From assembly GCA_036960565.1 (NCBI GenBank), contig JBALXQ010000031.1:8072-72071 (forward strand): a DNA stretch of 64,000 nucleotides, read 5' to 3'. Positions 35,877-45,052 of this stretch are shown one piece after another. The notes beneath the pieces were generated by a model. That model made no database searches, was not told the origin of the DNA, and worked only from the letters and a program-made list of their open reading frames with translations. The position numbers were made by a program, and so were the translations under genes. Position 1 is the stretch's first letter. Every line of letters starts with the position of its first letter. This DNA is from Bermanella sp036960565. Lineage in GTDB: Bacteria > Pseudomonadota > Gammaproteobacteria > Pseudomonadales > Oceanobacteraceae.

Positions 35877-37427
35877 TTAAACTTTAGGACCAGCTTCACG
35901 AATGGCGCCAGAAACGTCATATTTAGTGAAGTTATCAACAAACTGCTGTGCTAAGCCGGCTGCTACTTCGTCGTACTTAGCTTGATCGCTCCAAGCGCCA
36001 CGAGGGTTAAGTAGCTTGCTATCAACACCTTCAACTGTCTTAGGAACTTGTAAACCAAATACTGGAATAGTTTCGGTTTCACAATCACGTAAGGCGCCAG
36101 ACTGAACCGCTGCAATTACTGCACGAGTCGTTGGAATAGAGAAGCGTTCGCCGCCCGCACCGTTTGGACCACCAGTCCAACCGGTGTTCACAAGATAAAC
36201 CTGTGAATCAAATTCTGTTACACGCTTCATTAACAATTCAGCGTATTCACCTGCTGGACGCGGGAAGAAAGGCGCTCCAAAACAAGTAGAGAAAGTAGAT
36301 TTAAGACCTTTAGATCCACCCATTTCAGTAGAGCCAACAAGTGCTGTGTAACCGCTTAGGAAGTGGTAAGCCGCTTGTTCTTTAGAAAGAATAGAAACAG
36401 GAGGCAATACGCCAGTCATATCGCAAGTTAAGAAGATAACCGCTTTAGGCTCGCCAGCTTGATTTTCAAGAACACGCTTTTCAATGTGCTCAAGAGGATA
36501 AGCACAACGGCCATTCTCAGTTAGGCTTACGTCGTTGTAATCGGCTTGACGAGTCTCGCCATTCATTACAACATTTTCTACGATGGCACCAAATTTAATG
36601 GCATCCCAGATAACAGGTTCGTTCTTTTGAGAAAGATCGATGGTCTTCGCGTAGCAACCGCCTTCAATATTAAATACTGTGCCTTTGCCCCAACCGTGTT
36701 CGTCATCACCAATAAGGTAACGGCTTTGGTCTGCAGAAAGAGTAGTTTTACCGGTACCAGATAGACCGAAGAACAAGCAAGTATCGCCTTCTTCGCCCAC
36801 GTTGGCAGAACAGTGCATAGGCAGCACGTCTTTTTCAGGCAATAGGAAATTCTGTACAGAGAACATGGCTTTTTTCATTTCGCCGGCGTAACGCATGCCT
36901 GCTAATAATACTTTGCGAGCAGCAAAGTTAATGATAACTGCGCCATCTGAATTAGTACCGTCACGCTCAGGTACACATTCGAAGTTGGCAACGTTAAGGA
37001 TTTGCCATTCTTCTTTGTCGCTTGGGTTAAATGTTTCTGGGCGAATAAATAAGTTACGGCCAAACAAGTTCTGCCAAGCAGTTTGTGTGGTCATTTTAAC
37101 TGGAAGATAATGGTTTGAATCTGCGCCCACATGAACCATAGATACAAATTGGTCATGCTGATCTAAATAGGCTTCAACGCGATCCCACAAAGCGTCAAAT
37201 TTGGTGGCATCAAAAGGACGGTTAACATTGCCCCAGTCGATGGCATCTGAAGTGCTTGGCTCTTGAACGATGTAACGATCCATTGGAGAGCGGCCAGTAC
37301 GCTTGCCAGTCTCAACAACTAAAGCACCATTGTCTTGTAAACGGCCTTCGCCGTTGGCAAGTGCTTTTTCTACGAGTAATGCAGAAGAAAGGTCAGTGTA
37401 TACGGTGGTCATGTGTGGCCAATCCAT
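35877..37427 (-). CDS. pckA: Phosphoenolpyruvate carboxykinase (ATP)
   Basis: 516 aa. Kinase-1a loop GLSGTGKTT at 221-229, kinase-2 LIGDDEHGW at 238-246, substrate residues RTGRSPMDRY near 43-52 and the lid region MGGSKG. ATP-dependent type, converting oxaloacetate to phosphoenolpyruvate in gluconeogenesis. Start could be ATG at 37427 or 37412 (MTTVYTDLSS); neither has a clear ribosome site. The hslO-pckA order is as in enterics. Confidence 0.96.
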   Translation of the reverse strand: MDWPHMTTVYTDLSSALLVEKALANGEGRLQDNGALVVETGKRTGRSPMDRYIVQEPSTSDAIDWGNVNRPFDATKFDALWDRVEAYLDQHDQFVSMVHVGADSNHYLPVKMTTQTAWQNLFGRNLFIRPETFNPSDKEEWQILNVANFECVPERDGTNSDGAVIINFAARKVLLAGMRYAGEMKKAMFSVQNFLLPEKDVLPMHCSANVGEEGDTCLFFGLSGTGKTTLSADQSRYLIGDDEHGWGKGTVFNIEGGCYAKTIDLSQKNEPVIWDAIKFGAIVENVVMNGETRQADYNDVSLTENGRCAYPLEHIEKRVLENQAGEPKAVIFLTCDMTGVLPPVSILSKEQAAYHFLSGYTALVGSTEMGGSKGLKSTFSTCFGAPFFPRPAGEYAELLMKRVTEFDSQVYLVNTGWTGGPNGAGGERFSIPTTRAVIAAVQSGALRDCETETIPVFGLQVPKTVEGVDSKLLNPRGAWSDQAKYDEVAAGLAQQFVDNFTKYDVSGAIREAGPKV

Positions 37428-37722
37428 TTGTAGGTCATCTGGCTTGTGGCCAGAAAACTGAAAACATTACCGCTATAAATCAAGGTAGGATTCAAGCGAA
37501 TTATAATTTTTTAGGGCCGCGATTATGCCAGAAAATATACATCAGGCGAATAGTCTAGACCCAAAAAGAGACTCCCTTGGCCAGTATTGTCATGATTTAG
37601 TGACAAACTAGGGTGCATTCCCTGCACACATCAGGGTCATACAGGATATTTATGCCAATTATCTTTACTATAAATTGGATTTATTATCGTATAAATGCGC
37701 CAAAATATCGCTAATTAGGACA
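37428..37722. other. Intergenic region upstream of pckA
   Basis: 295 bases between hslO and pckA (both minus strand). Contains a palindrome GTGCA-TTCCC-TGCAC at 37613-37627 of the GGA-loop type seen elsewhere. A pckA promoter must be here, but I could not fix its boxes with confidence. Confidence 0.5.
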
Positions 37723-38613
37723 TTAATGAAGTCTATTGGCCTGGTTTTTTGCAGACTGCATTGGGAACAAACCATTAATATCACTTTGCCCAAAACTGTA
37801 GTGCTGACCACAAAATTGACAATCGGCACGAATTTTTTGTTGCTCGTCTATGATTTCCTGGCAATCTTCATAGCCCATTTGCTCAAGAGCCACGGAAAGT
37901 CTCTCTTTCGTGCAGCTGCAACTAAACTTAAGTGGCTCATCATCATAGGTACGAACCACTTCCTCATGATACAGGCGGTGCAGAATTTGGTCGTTTTCTA
38001 AGTGCAGTAATTCATCGTTTTTAATGGTGCTACCTAGATGGGTAATACGCGTCCATGCATCTTCATCCACCTCCATCTCTTCTTGCAGCTCACCCAGCTT
38101 GGGTAATTCTTGTAGCAAAAATCCAGCTGCCACACCGGACTCACATCTCAGCCATAAGCGCGTAGCCAGTTGTTCCGATTGCTTAAAGTAACCTTCCAAT
38201 GATTTAGAAAGATCGTCACCCTCCATTGCCACAATACCCTGGTAACGACGGCCTTCATCTGGATCGATGGTAATAATCAGTCGTGCGTCTGCACCCAATA
38301 AATTGTCGCCCGCCAGTTCTTTATCAGCGTCCAGACGCGCAATGCCGCGCATTTTTCCGTCATTGGTAGTTTCCGCCTGAAGTAGCTGCACAGGCCCATT
38401 TCCTTGCACTTGCAAAGTTAATAACCCGTTAATTTTAACCGTGGCGCTTAGTAAAGCGGCAGCGGCTAGTAACTGGCCCAATAACTTATTCACTTCTTCA
38501 GGATAAGATTGGCGCTCAAATATATCGGCCAGGGTTTTATTTAGCCCCACTAACTCGCCACGTACATGGCTTTTGTCAAAGGTGAAGCGTTGTAAAGAAT
38601 CTGCAGTCGCCAT
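37723..38613 (-). CDS. hslO: Redox-regulated chaperone Hsp33
   Basis: 296 aa, normal length. The four zinc/redox cysteines are present: C232 and C234 (FSCSCTKERL) and C265 and C268 (DCQFCGQHY). Upstream core includes GNGPVQLLQAE and LGADARLIITID. Activated as a holdase by disulfide formation during oxidative stress. Part of the hslR-hslO pair. Confidence 0.96.
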   Translation of the reverse strand: MATADSLQRFTFDKSHVRGELVGLNKTLADIFERQSYPEEVNKLLGQLLAAAALLSATVKINGLLTLQVQGNGPVQLLQAETTNDGKMRGIARLDADKELAGDNLLGADARLIITIDPDEGRRYQGIVAMEGDDLSKSLEGYFKQSEQLATRLWLRCESGVAAGFLLQELPKLGELQEEMEVDEDAWTRITHLGSTIKNDELLHLENDQILHRLYHEEVVRTYDDEPLKFSCSCTKERLSVALEQMGYEDCQEIIDEQQKIRADCQFCGQHYSFGQSDINGLFPMQSAKNQANRLH

Positions 38614-38660
38614 GGGATTTGCCTATTAAAAAATTAGTTTCATTGAAAAAAGACTCGGAT

Positions 38661-39068
38661 CTACTCACCAGATTCACTGTTCACTTCATTAAAGTGGTGT
38701 ATTTGGCGCCGCTCTTTCTTATTGGGCTTGTGATCAAATATGGGGTTAGCGTGTTTAAATTTACGGCGACGCTCACTTTCATCCATGCGCAACTTAATGC
38801 TGGCAACGGTTTCCTCATATAAAAGGGCAGCCTCTGGAGCACCTCGACGCTGTTCGCTTAGTGTCTTAACTTCAACAGTCTTTTCATCAAAGCCCTGGCG
38901 AATTTTCAGCATGGCACCCAGCTCTACCATTTTACTCACCTTGCAGCGTTGCTCGTTGTAATGCACTTTGCCGCCCTCAATAGCATTCTTAGCAAGCGCT
39001 CGGGTTTTATAAAAACGAGCGGCCCACAGCCATTTATCTAAGCGGACTTTCTTTTGCGTTTCACTCAT
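38661..39068 (-). CDS. hslR: Heat-shock protein Hsp15 (S4 domain, ribosome-associated)
   Basis: 135 aa from the ATG at 39068 (MSETQKKVRLDKWLWAARFYKTR). S4 RNA-binding domain in the first 70 residues and a basic C-terminal tail (ERRRKFKHANPIFDHKPNKKERRQ). Binds the free 50S subunit carrying a nascent chain and helps recycle it. Its start overlaps the end of the upstream HAD gene by eight bases. Confidence 0.94.
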   Translation of the reverse strand: MSETQKKVRLDKWLWAARFYKTRALAKNAIEGGKVHYNEQRCKVSKMVELGAMLKIRQGFDEKTVEVKTLSEQRRGAPEAALLYEETVASIKLRMDESERRRKFKHANPIFDHKPNKKERRQIHHFNEVNSESGE

Positions 39069-39741
39069 GATCTGTATCACTGGGGGTGTAAGTGGGCATG
39101 ATATCGCTGAATTGATCCACGGCCTTAAATTGTGAAATATCTCGCTTGGGCTTTTGACTGTCTGGCTGACTGATACACAGTAGGTGCTCGAAGCCGTATT
39201 TTCGCGCAGATTCTAACACAGGCAAACTGTCATCAATAAGCACGGTACGCTGCAAATCAAACGGTGAATTTTTCATTAGGGATTGCCAAAAACCCTGCTC
39301 TTCTTTTGGAAAAGCATAATCGTGAGAGCTGATGATGCCATCCACCATTTTGTCCAAATTAGTGTGTAACATTTTTAAATTAACGCTATCGCGATGAGCA
39401 TTGGTAACAATAATACTTTTCTTACCTGCTTTTTTTAAAGCCAATAAAAAATCTTGTACATGGGGGCGAAACTGAATTTTATCGCTAATATCTTCCTTCA
39501 GTTTAGCAATGGGCATGCCGGTGAGATCGCTCCAGTAGTCAAGGCAATACCATTCTAACTGACCCACCTTGTCTTGCATTTGCTGATTCAGTTTGGCTAG
39601 AGCCTGGGCCGGCTCCATCTCATGGAAATCAGCATATTTAACCGGCAAATGCTGCATCCAAAAGTAATTGTCAAAATGCAAATCTAATAAAGTGCCGTCC
39701 ATGTCCAATAGCACGGTATCAATTTGATCCCATTCAATCAT
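39061..39741 (-). CDS. yrfG: HAD-family GMP/IMP nucleotidase YrfG
   Basis: 226 aa. HAD motif I LLDMDGTLLDL (catalytic Asp pair), motif II IIVTNAH, Lys in DYAFPKEEQGF and motif IV VLIDDSLPVLESA. The HFDNYFWMQHLP segment and the gene position before hslR match YrfG, a purine nucleotidase. First gene of the yrfG-hslR-hslO run on this strand; divergent from nudE. Confidence 0.92.
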   Translation of the reverse strand: MIEWDQIDTVLLDMDGTLLDLHFDNYFWMQHLPVKYADFHEMEPAQALAKLNQQMQDKVGQLEWYCLDYWSDLTGMPIAKLKEDISDKIQFRPHVQDFLLALKKAGKKSIIVTNAHRDSVNLKMLHTNLDKMVDGIISSHDYAFPKEEQGFWQSLMKNSPFDLQRTVLIDDSLPVLESARKYGFEHLLCISQPDSQKPKRDISQFKAVDQFSDIMPTYTPSDTDHE

Positions 39742-39888
39742 TTACAAAACCCCATGGTTATTATGAACACCCTACGTCTAAAACGTAGATTGGCGCATCT
39801 ATTCTGATCCTATAGATGAGGGCACAGATACAGACTTCAAGTCATGAGCCAATAAGTTCATACTAGGCGGCTAAATGGCCAAATTATA

Positions 39889-40521
39889 GTGTCTATGACA
39901 GAACAAGCTAAAGCGCCCAGTTCACCGGGTGAAAACGATAAACAAGTTAAACCCCGCATTCATGCCCGCCATGTTGTAGCACAAAGCCGGCTTTTCACCG
40001 TAGAATCCCTCGAGATGGAATTTTCCAATGGCGTTCAACGTACATATGAACGTCTAGCCTCTGGTGGCCACGGAGCCGTCATGATGGTGCCCATTGACGA
40101 AAATGGCCAAGTTTTACTCATTCGTGAGTATGGGGTAGGCATTGAAGATTATACGCTTACCTTGCCCAAAGGCGCCGTTGATCTTGGTGAAAGCATTGAA
40201 CAAGCAGCCAATCGTGAGCTCAAAGAAGAGATAGGCAAGGGCGCCAATAAGCTTCATTACTTAAAGTCCATGAGCCTTTCGCCCAGTTACATGAAGAGCA
40301 GTATCGATATTTTTATCGCTCAGGGTTTATATGAAGAAACTTTACCTGGCGATGAGCCAGAACCTTTACAAGTTGTTCCTTGGCCGTTGAGTAAAATAGA
40401 TGAGCTCGTGAGCCGTGCAGATGTAACTGAAGGCCGCGCCATTGCGGCTCTTTACATGGCCAAATCATGGTTTGAAAACAATCAAGGGAATATGGACAAA
40501 ACAGCGTCCATCGAGAAATAA
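39889..40521 (+). CDS. nudE: ADP compounds hydrolase NudE
   Basis: 210 aa from a GTG at 39889, or 208 aa from the ATG at 39895. Complete Nudix box starting at GAVDLGESIEQAANRELKEE and ending IG. VLLIREYGVGIEDYTLTLPKG precedes it, typical of NudE. It hydrolyses ADP-ribose, Ap3A and NADH. About 25 residues longer at the N-terminus than the enteric protein. Precedes cysQ as in pseudomonads. Confidence 0.92.
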   Translation: MSMTEQAKAPSSPGENDKQVKPRIHARHVVAQSRLFTVESLEMEFSNGVQRTYERLASGGHGAVMMVPIDENGQVLLIREYGVGIEDYTLTLPKGAVDLGESIEQAANRELKEEIGKGANKLHYLKSMSLSPSYMKSSIDIFIAQGLYEETLPGDEPEPLQVVPWPLSKIDELVSRADVTEGRAIAALYMAKSWFENNQGNMDKTASIEK

Positions 40522-40534
40522 CAGGATACCCCCT

Positions 40535-41350
40535 ATGCAGCCTAATTATGCTGATGTAATAGATTTAGCCCGTAAAGCTGGCCGCGCCATAATAGATGTT
40601 TATAAGCGTAGCGAGTATACCGTGGTGGAAAAGGCCAATAGCAGCCCGATCACCGAAGCCGATGTAGCCGCCAACAAAATATTAACAGATGGCTTAAGCG
40701 CCATTATTGATATTCCGGTTATCAGTGAAGAAACCGATGTTCCCAGCCAACAAGAACGTACCCAGTGGTCACGATTCTGGCTGATTGACCCGCTAGATGG
40801 CACCAAGGAGTTCATTGATCGCAACGACGAATTCACAATTAATATCGCCATTATTGAAAATGGCGAACCAATATTTGGTTTGATTTACGTACCTGTAAGC
40901 GACGAATGTTATTACGGAGGAGACGGTAAGGCCTTCCTTAAAAAAGGAGAGGAACCTGCTTCTTTATTAAAAACCATTAACCCAAATAGCCAAATCCGTG
41001 AAAACGGCTGTATTCGCGTTTTTTCCAGTCGTCGTCACTCAACTGACCAATTACAACATTTATGTAATCGCTTGGAAGAAAAAATGGCACCGGTGCAAAG
41101 ATTCCCAATTGGCAGCGCCTTAAAGCTAGCCTACTTGGCCGCAGGTAAGGGAGATATCTATGCTCGGTTTGGTAATGTCAGCGAATGGGATGTTGCTGCG
41201 GGCCACGCTATTTTACGCTGTGTTGGTGGTGACCTTTTAAGCCTTCAATACGAAACAATTCAATACGGGCGCAAACCAACCATGATAGTGCCAGGGTTCC
41301 TAGCGGTGGCTTATATAGATTTTGACTGGCGCCCTATTTTACTTACCTAG
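40535..41350 (+). CDS. cysQ: 3'(2'),5'-bisphosphate nucleotidase CysQ
   Basis: 271 aa from the ATG at 40535 with AGGA upstream. Inositol-monophosphatase fold metal ligands: SEE (64-66), WLIDPLDGTKEF (82-93) and SEWDVAAGHAIL near the end. Removes phosphate from 3'-phosphoadenosine 5'-phosphate during sulfur assimilation. Thirteen bases after nudE, so probably one operon, closed by the terminator at 41.37 kb. Confidence 0.95.
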   Translation: MQPNYADVIDLARKAGRAIIDVYKRSEYTVVEKANSSPITEADVAANKILTDGLSAIIDIPVISEETDVPSQQERTQWSRFWLIDPLDGTKEFIDRNDEFTINIAIIENGEPIFGLIYVPVSDECYYGGDGKAFLKKGEEPASLLKTINPNSQIRENGCIRVFSSRRHSTDQLQHLCNRLEEKMAPVQRFPIGSALKLAYLAAGKGDIYARFGNVSEWDVAAGHAILRCVGGDLLSLQYETIQYGRKPTMIVPGFLAVAYIDFDWRPILLT

Positions 41351-41368
41351 TTTGCTATTAATGATTAA

Positions 41369-41410
41369 CTTGAGCGTAATATTTTTATCCTGCGCTCAAG
41401 CTATTTTTTG
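41369..41410 (+). terminator. Rho-independent terminator of nudE-cysQ
   Basis: CTTGAGCG/CGCTCAAG, 8-base-pair stem with a 16-base loop, followed by CTATTTTTTG. It starts 19 bases after the cysQ stop. Confidence 0.75.
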
Positions 41411-41625
41411 CCTTTTAAAGTAATTCCTTTCTTCGCAAGACCTATCCAGACAAAATGTTTTTCAGCACTTAGCGCCATTTAATGTGCCCACATAAGGGTT
41501 ATTAATTGAAAGCTAAAGATGTCACAAAGGTCACTAATTACAATTACCTTATATCCCCTTATTTTTAATCTTAAAATCATCCAAAAATCCCGCCCTGTAC
41601 CTAGCAAGCTTAACTATTATTAAGT

Positions 41626-41862
41626 GTGAACAGGCAGGATTATTTGAATATGATGTATCGAGTTCATCCAAAGATTTACCGCTTGCAACACGAGATTCAC
41701 AGTCTTATGCGGCACATGGCCAATGCTCAGCGGCGTTTGGGCATAAGTAACCCTGCAATTCTGAATAGTTATCGAGAGATGATTCGTGCACGTCAGGATT
41801 TGGTGAAGTTACTGCAAAGGCAGCAGCAAATACCGACCCTGGATTTAGACGAAGTCACCTAA
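41626..41862 (+). CDS. Small basic helical protein of unknown function
   Basis: 78 aa from a GTG at 41626, or 70 aa from an ATG at 41650, which has AGGA ten bases upstream. The sequence is Arg/Gln/His/Met-rich and predicted helical (HKIYRLQHEIHSLMRHM-like pattern, RARQDLVKLLQRQQQ). No family recognised. It stands alone between the cysQ terminator and the repeat region. Confidence 0.5.
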   Translation: MNRQDYLNMMYRVHPKIYRLQHEIHSLMRHMANAQRRLGISNPAILNSYREMIRARQDLVKLLQRQQQIPTLDLDEVT

Positions 41863-42318
41863 GTAAAAGATTAAAAACAATAACAAGAAGAGATAAGCCT
41901 AATTGAAACCCCATAGCCAATTTAATGTCATGCCGTGTAATTGAACGATTAAAATGCATGAATGAAATAATTGACTGCTGAGTACTTAGGCCTTTGCGGG
42001 ATGGTTAAAAGGACTTAATTGATAGGTCGAAGCAGGAGCCAGATCCGAGCAAATTTTTGCCCGTGCATCACTGACTTATCGCTCCTGCCATGACCACCAG
42101 GGATAGTGGAAATGAAAATAATGCATGGACAAATAAAAGGATTTATTTGATAGAGCGAAGCAGGAGCCAGAGCCGAGCAATTATCTTTCCTGGCACCGCG
42201 ATATTGCTTACATGGATGTAAGTACTTAGGATTTGCTGGGACGATTAAAAGGACTTAATCGATAGAGCGAAGCTGGGAGCCAGAGCCGAGCAAAAACCCT
42301 GTAGTGCATCCCTGCACG
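41863..42318. other. Gene-free intergenic stretch holding a triplicated repeat
   Basis: 456 bases with no gene I can support. Most of it is occupied by the three repeat copies and hairpins described next. Confidence 0.6.
41981..42317. repeat. Three imperfect copies of an intergenic repeat (about 50-75 bases each)
   Basis: Cores start at about 42005, 42133 and 42245, sharing TAAAAGGA(C/T)TTA(A/T)T, then GATAG(A/G), then GAAGC(A)GGAGCCAGA, then CCGAGCAA. Copies one and three also share an upstream AGTACTTAGG...TTTGC.GGGA block (41981, 42221) and a downstream GTGCATC. Hairpins CCAC/GTGG (42094-42109), CTTACAT-GG-ATGTAAG (42207-42222) and GTGCA-TCCC-TGCAC (42304-42317) lie between or after copies. 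Spacing of 128 and 112 bases is not CRISPR-like. Confidence 0.8.
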
Positions 42319-42681
42319 TCACCCCACAGTTCTTTCCACAGCTTTTAGTAAGCGCGCTTTATCAACGGGCTTGGCAATCCAGCCTGTGGCGCCCACTGTT
42401 TTAGCTTTTTGTTTTTTGTAATCAGCGGTTTCGGTGGTGATGACTAAAATGGGTTTACGTTTATAAGCGTCCAGCTTACGCAAATGGCTAACCAAACTCA
42501 TGCCACCCATTTCCGGCATATTTAAATCAGTGATAACCAAATCCACTGTGTGTCCCTTGGCAAATTCCAATGCCTCTCGACCGTTTTCTTTTAAAAAAAC
42601 ATTGTGCCCTTCACTTTCCAGCACCACCTTCATCAAGGTGCGAATTGCAGCACTATCATCCACGGCCAATATATTTGCCAT
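42319..42681 (-). CDS. Single-domain response regulator (CheY-like)
   Basis: 120 aa, receiver domain only. Acidic pair D8-D9, phospho-acceptor D52 (LVITDLNMPEMGG), Thr at about 82-83 (VITTET) and K104 (WIAKPVD) are all present. It is similar to chemotaxis-type receivers, but no kinase or che gene is in the window. Sixty bases downstream of the GGDEF gene on the same strand, so the two may be co-transcribed. Confidence 0.9.
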   Translation of the reverse strand: MANILAVDDSAAIRTLMKVVLESEGHNVFLKENGREALEFAKGHTVDLVITDLNMPEMGGMSLVSHLRKLDAYKRKPILVITTETADYKKQKAKTVGATGWIAKPVDKARLLKAVERTVG

Positions 42682-42742
42682 ATGCAGTCCCTTATTAAAT
42701 TTGGTTTACCTAAGCATAGAACAGTCTGGCTTATGCATAGGT

Positions 42743-43855
42743 TTATTTAGCAACCACCAAACAATTTCGGCCATTAGACTTAGCTTGGTACAACGCTTTG
42801 TCTGCCCGTTCAATTACGGCCTTAACCGATTCCCCACTTTTATGACAAGCCATACCAAAGCTAGCGGTGATATGTAAAGACTTTGGAGCCTTCCCTTTTC
42901 CCCGTTTATTTTTGTCACGCTTGAGCCCTTTTGGATACAGCTCGTATGCAGCTAGACGCTCCCGAGTAGCCTGAACATGAGGGGCTAACTCCAAAGCCTG
43001 GCCCTTGGGAAACATTAAAATAAATTCTTCGCCGCCATAACGATACGCTACCGCCCCTGAAGTTTTACCAATTAACTTGGCCACCACTTTTAAAACATCA
43101 TCCCCCACTTGATGACCATGCTTGTCGTTAAATAATTTAAAATGATCCACATCCACCATCACTAAACAATAATGCTTGCCTGCGGTTTTAAGCTTAAACA
43201 TCAAGGCTCTGCGCCCCAGTATTCCGGTTAGCTCATCCACATACGCCAAGATATAAGCATCCAGGGATAGCGAGAACAGCTGGGAAAATATCCCCCATAT
43301 AATTAAATAATTATCAGAGCCCCACTCAAACAGAAAGCCCGCTATGGTATATAACGGCCAATAGGCGGCCCAGCGACCGGTGCGCTGCCATTTATGAACA
43401 AACAACAAAGGCGTTAGCAGACAAAACACACTGACCCATTCCAACGGCCAATCTGCGTAACTCAATAATTCTTCGCTAATAGGAACAACGCGCTTTGCCA
43501 GCGCTATAAATAAAACAAATATGGCTAAATTCAGTATATGTAACCAATGCAGCCAAGGCTTTTTTTCCCATTGAAGATTCACAAACCAGATATAAGACAA
43601 GAAACAATTAGTGGCAAAGGGCGCATAAATATCCAACCCCAAGTGCCATTCCCCCGACACTAGTAATGCCACTATCGGCAAGGTCGAAAACACAACCTGC
43701 TGTTGCACCAACAAGTAAGCTCGCCCCAGCACAAATAGAGCCACAGCCATAAGGATAAAATCAGGAAAGAGAAAAATATCGGGCGGCAAGAACCCCAATA
43801 GCACAAAACAAGCGAGCGGAAACAAAATATTAAGAAGCATTAAACGCTGATGCAT
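42743..43855 (-). CDS. Membrane diguanylate cyclase (GGDEF)
   Basis: 370 aa: about six to seven membrane helices in residues 1-200, then a GGDEF domain from about 205. DELTGILGRR (207-216), DVDHFKLFNDKHGH (235-248) and the active-site GGEEF (274-278) are intact, so it should make c-di-GMP. No RxxD inhibitory site lies five residues before GGEEF (TSGAV there). A possible source of the second messenger sensed by MshE, although that link is inference. Confidence 0.92.
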   Translation of the reverse strand: MHQRLMLLNILFPLACFVLLGFLPPDIFLFPDFILMAVALFVLGRAYLLVQQQVVFSTLPIVALLVSGEWHLGLDIYAPFATNCFLSYIWFVNLQWEKKPWLHWLHILNLAIFVLFIALAKRVVPISEELLSYADWPLEWVSVFCLLTPLLFVHKWQRTGRWAAYWPLYTIAGFLFEWGSDNYLIIWGIFSQLFSLSLDAYILAYVDELTGILGRRALMFKLKTAGKHYCLVMVDVDHFKLFNDKHGHQVGDDVLKVVAKLIGKTSGAVAYRYGGEEFILMFPKGQALELAPHVQATRERLAAYELYPKGLKRDKNKRGKGKAPKSLHITASFGMACHKSGESVKAVIERADKALYQAKSNGRNCLVVAK

Positions 43856-43942
43856 TGCCTGTCCCTGGCTGAAGAAGGTATTGCTGTGCGCTTTAAGTAT
43901 AGACCTGTTAATACATCGCGCCGGAAGATTACTGACAGAGCC

Positions 43943-44647
43943 TTAAGCAAGCATAAAAGGCAACACCAAGGCACACAGTAATGCCATGAAGCACATACTA
44001 AGGGCAGCAAAGGCGCCTTGCACGCTACCCATTTCCAGTGCTCTGGCAGTGCCTACCGCATGGGCACACACCCCCAGCGCAGTGCCTTGAGCTGCGGCAT
44101 GATTAATTCTAAATAGACGTAACAAAGGAGCCGCAATGATGGCGCCAAATACGCCAGTAAACATGACCAAGGCTGCCGCCAAGGCCGCCACCCCACCAAT
44201 GCCTGGTGCTAGCTCTATGGCAATGGCGGTGGTGATTGATTTTGTCCACATAGTGTTAACGCTCACATCACTGCCCTGCCCAAGATACACAATGAATACC
44301 GCCACAAAAATAGTGAACCCACCAGCCACGACATTTGTAACCACAAAGGCAAACCAATAACGCTTCAATAAATTAAGGTTTTCATACAAGGGGATGGCTA
44401 GGGCCACGATCACCGGCCCGAGCAACTGATTTAGAGATTGCGCACTTTCAAAGTATCGAGAGTAAGTTAAATCGGTAAGTAGAATCATCGAACATAAACT
44501 CAAGGCACTTACCAAAACAGGATGTAACCATGGCTTTGAACCTGATGATTTAAAAAGCGCTAAGCCAGCCTGAAAACTTAATAAGGTTAACAACAGACCT
44601 AAATAAGGGCTTTGCCAAATTCCAGATATCGCGTCTTGCCAAGCCAT
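43943..44647 (-). CDS. lrgB: LrgB/CidB family membrane protein
   Basis: 234 aa from the ATG at 44647, which has AGGTGG upstream; an ATG at 44662 lacks a ribosome site. About seven hydrophobic helices with the LrgB signature KSITTAIAIELAPGIGG and HAVGTARALE. Pairs with LrgA; family members modulate murein hydrolase activity and may export pyruvate or other metabolites. Confidence 0.9.
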   Translation of the reverse strand: MAWQDAISGIWQSPYLGLLLTLLSFQAGLALFKSSGSKPWLHPVLVSALSLCSMILLTDLTYSRYFESAQSLNQLLGPVIVALAIPLYENLNLLKRYWFAFVVTNVVAGGFTIFVAVFIVYLGQGSDVSVNTMWTKSITTAIAIELAPGIGGVAALAAALVMFTGVFGAIIAAPLLRLFRINHAAAQGTALGVCAHAVGTARALEMGSVQGAFAALSMCFMALLCALVLPFMLA

Positions 44648-44705
44648 TATGCCACCTGCCATTGCATGTGTATTTTACTTATATTAAGCCTTAATTTATT
44701 CATCA

Positions 44706-45050
44706 CTATTTTCCCTGCCACCTTAAAATGGTCTGCATCATCCAACCACAAAGAGGAATCCCAACCAGCAAACTTACGACCATGGCAACCACAATAATGA
44801 TTCCGTCTTGCTGCAAAAGATAAAGATGACTAACAATCCCCACCGAAGCCGGAACTATAAATAAAGGGAGATAAGGCAATAGCGAATCACTTGAACTTTT
44901 AATAGATTTTGGAACTCCTGAGCGCACCACTAAAAAAACAAATAATAAAAGCATGCCCATAACCGATCCAGGAATTGGCCAAGAAAATAAATTGGCAATA
45001 AATTCACCCAGCAGAAAAAATATAAGTAATACAATAAAACCATTTAACAT
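44706..45050 (-). CDS. lrgA: LrgA/CidA holin-like membrane protein
   Basis: 114 aa from the ATG at 45050 (MLNGFIVLLIFFLLGEF, the usual family start); an in-frame GTG at 45137 would add 29 residues encoded by the duplicated DnaA-box element and lacks homology. Four helices and the family motif PIPGSVMGMLLLF, with LLPYLPLFIVPASVGI. Partner of LrgB 58 bases downstream. Confidence 0.85.
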   Translation of the reverse strand: MLNGFIVLLIFFLLGEFIANLFSWPIPGSVMGMLLLFVFLVVRSGVPKSIKSSSDSLLPYLPLFIVPASVGIVSHLYLLQQDGIIIVVAMVVSLLVGIPLCGWMMQTILRWQGK

Positions 45051-45052
45051 AG

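Noticed and set aside
41981..42317. CRISPR array
   Set aside because: Only three divergent copies, spacers of unequal length around 60-75 bases, and no cas genes.
41863..42318. Firm call of a CsrB/RsmZ-type small RNA
   Set aside because: Many GGA motifs are present, but there is no promoter or intrinsic terminator that frames a transcript.
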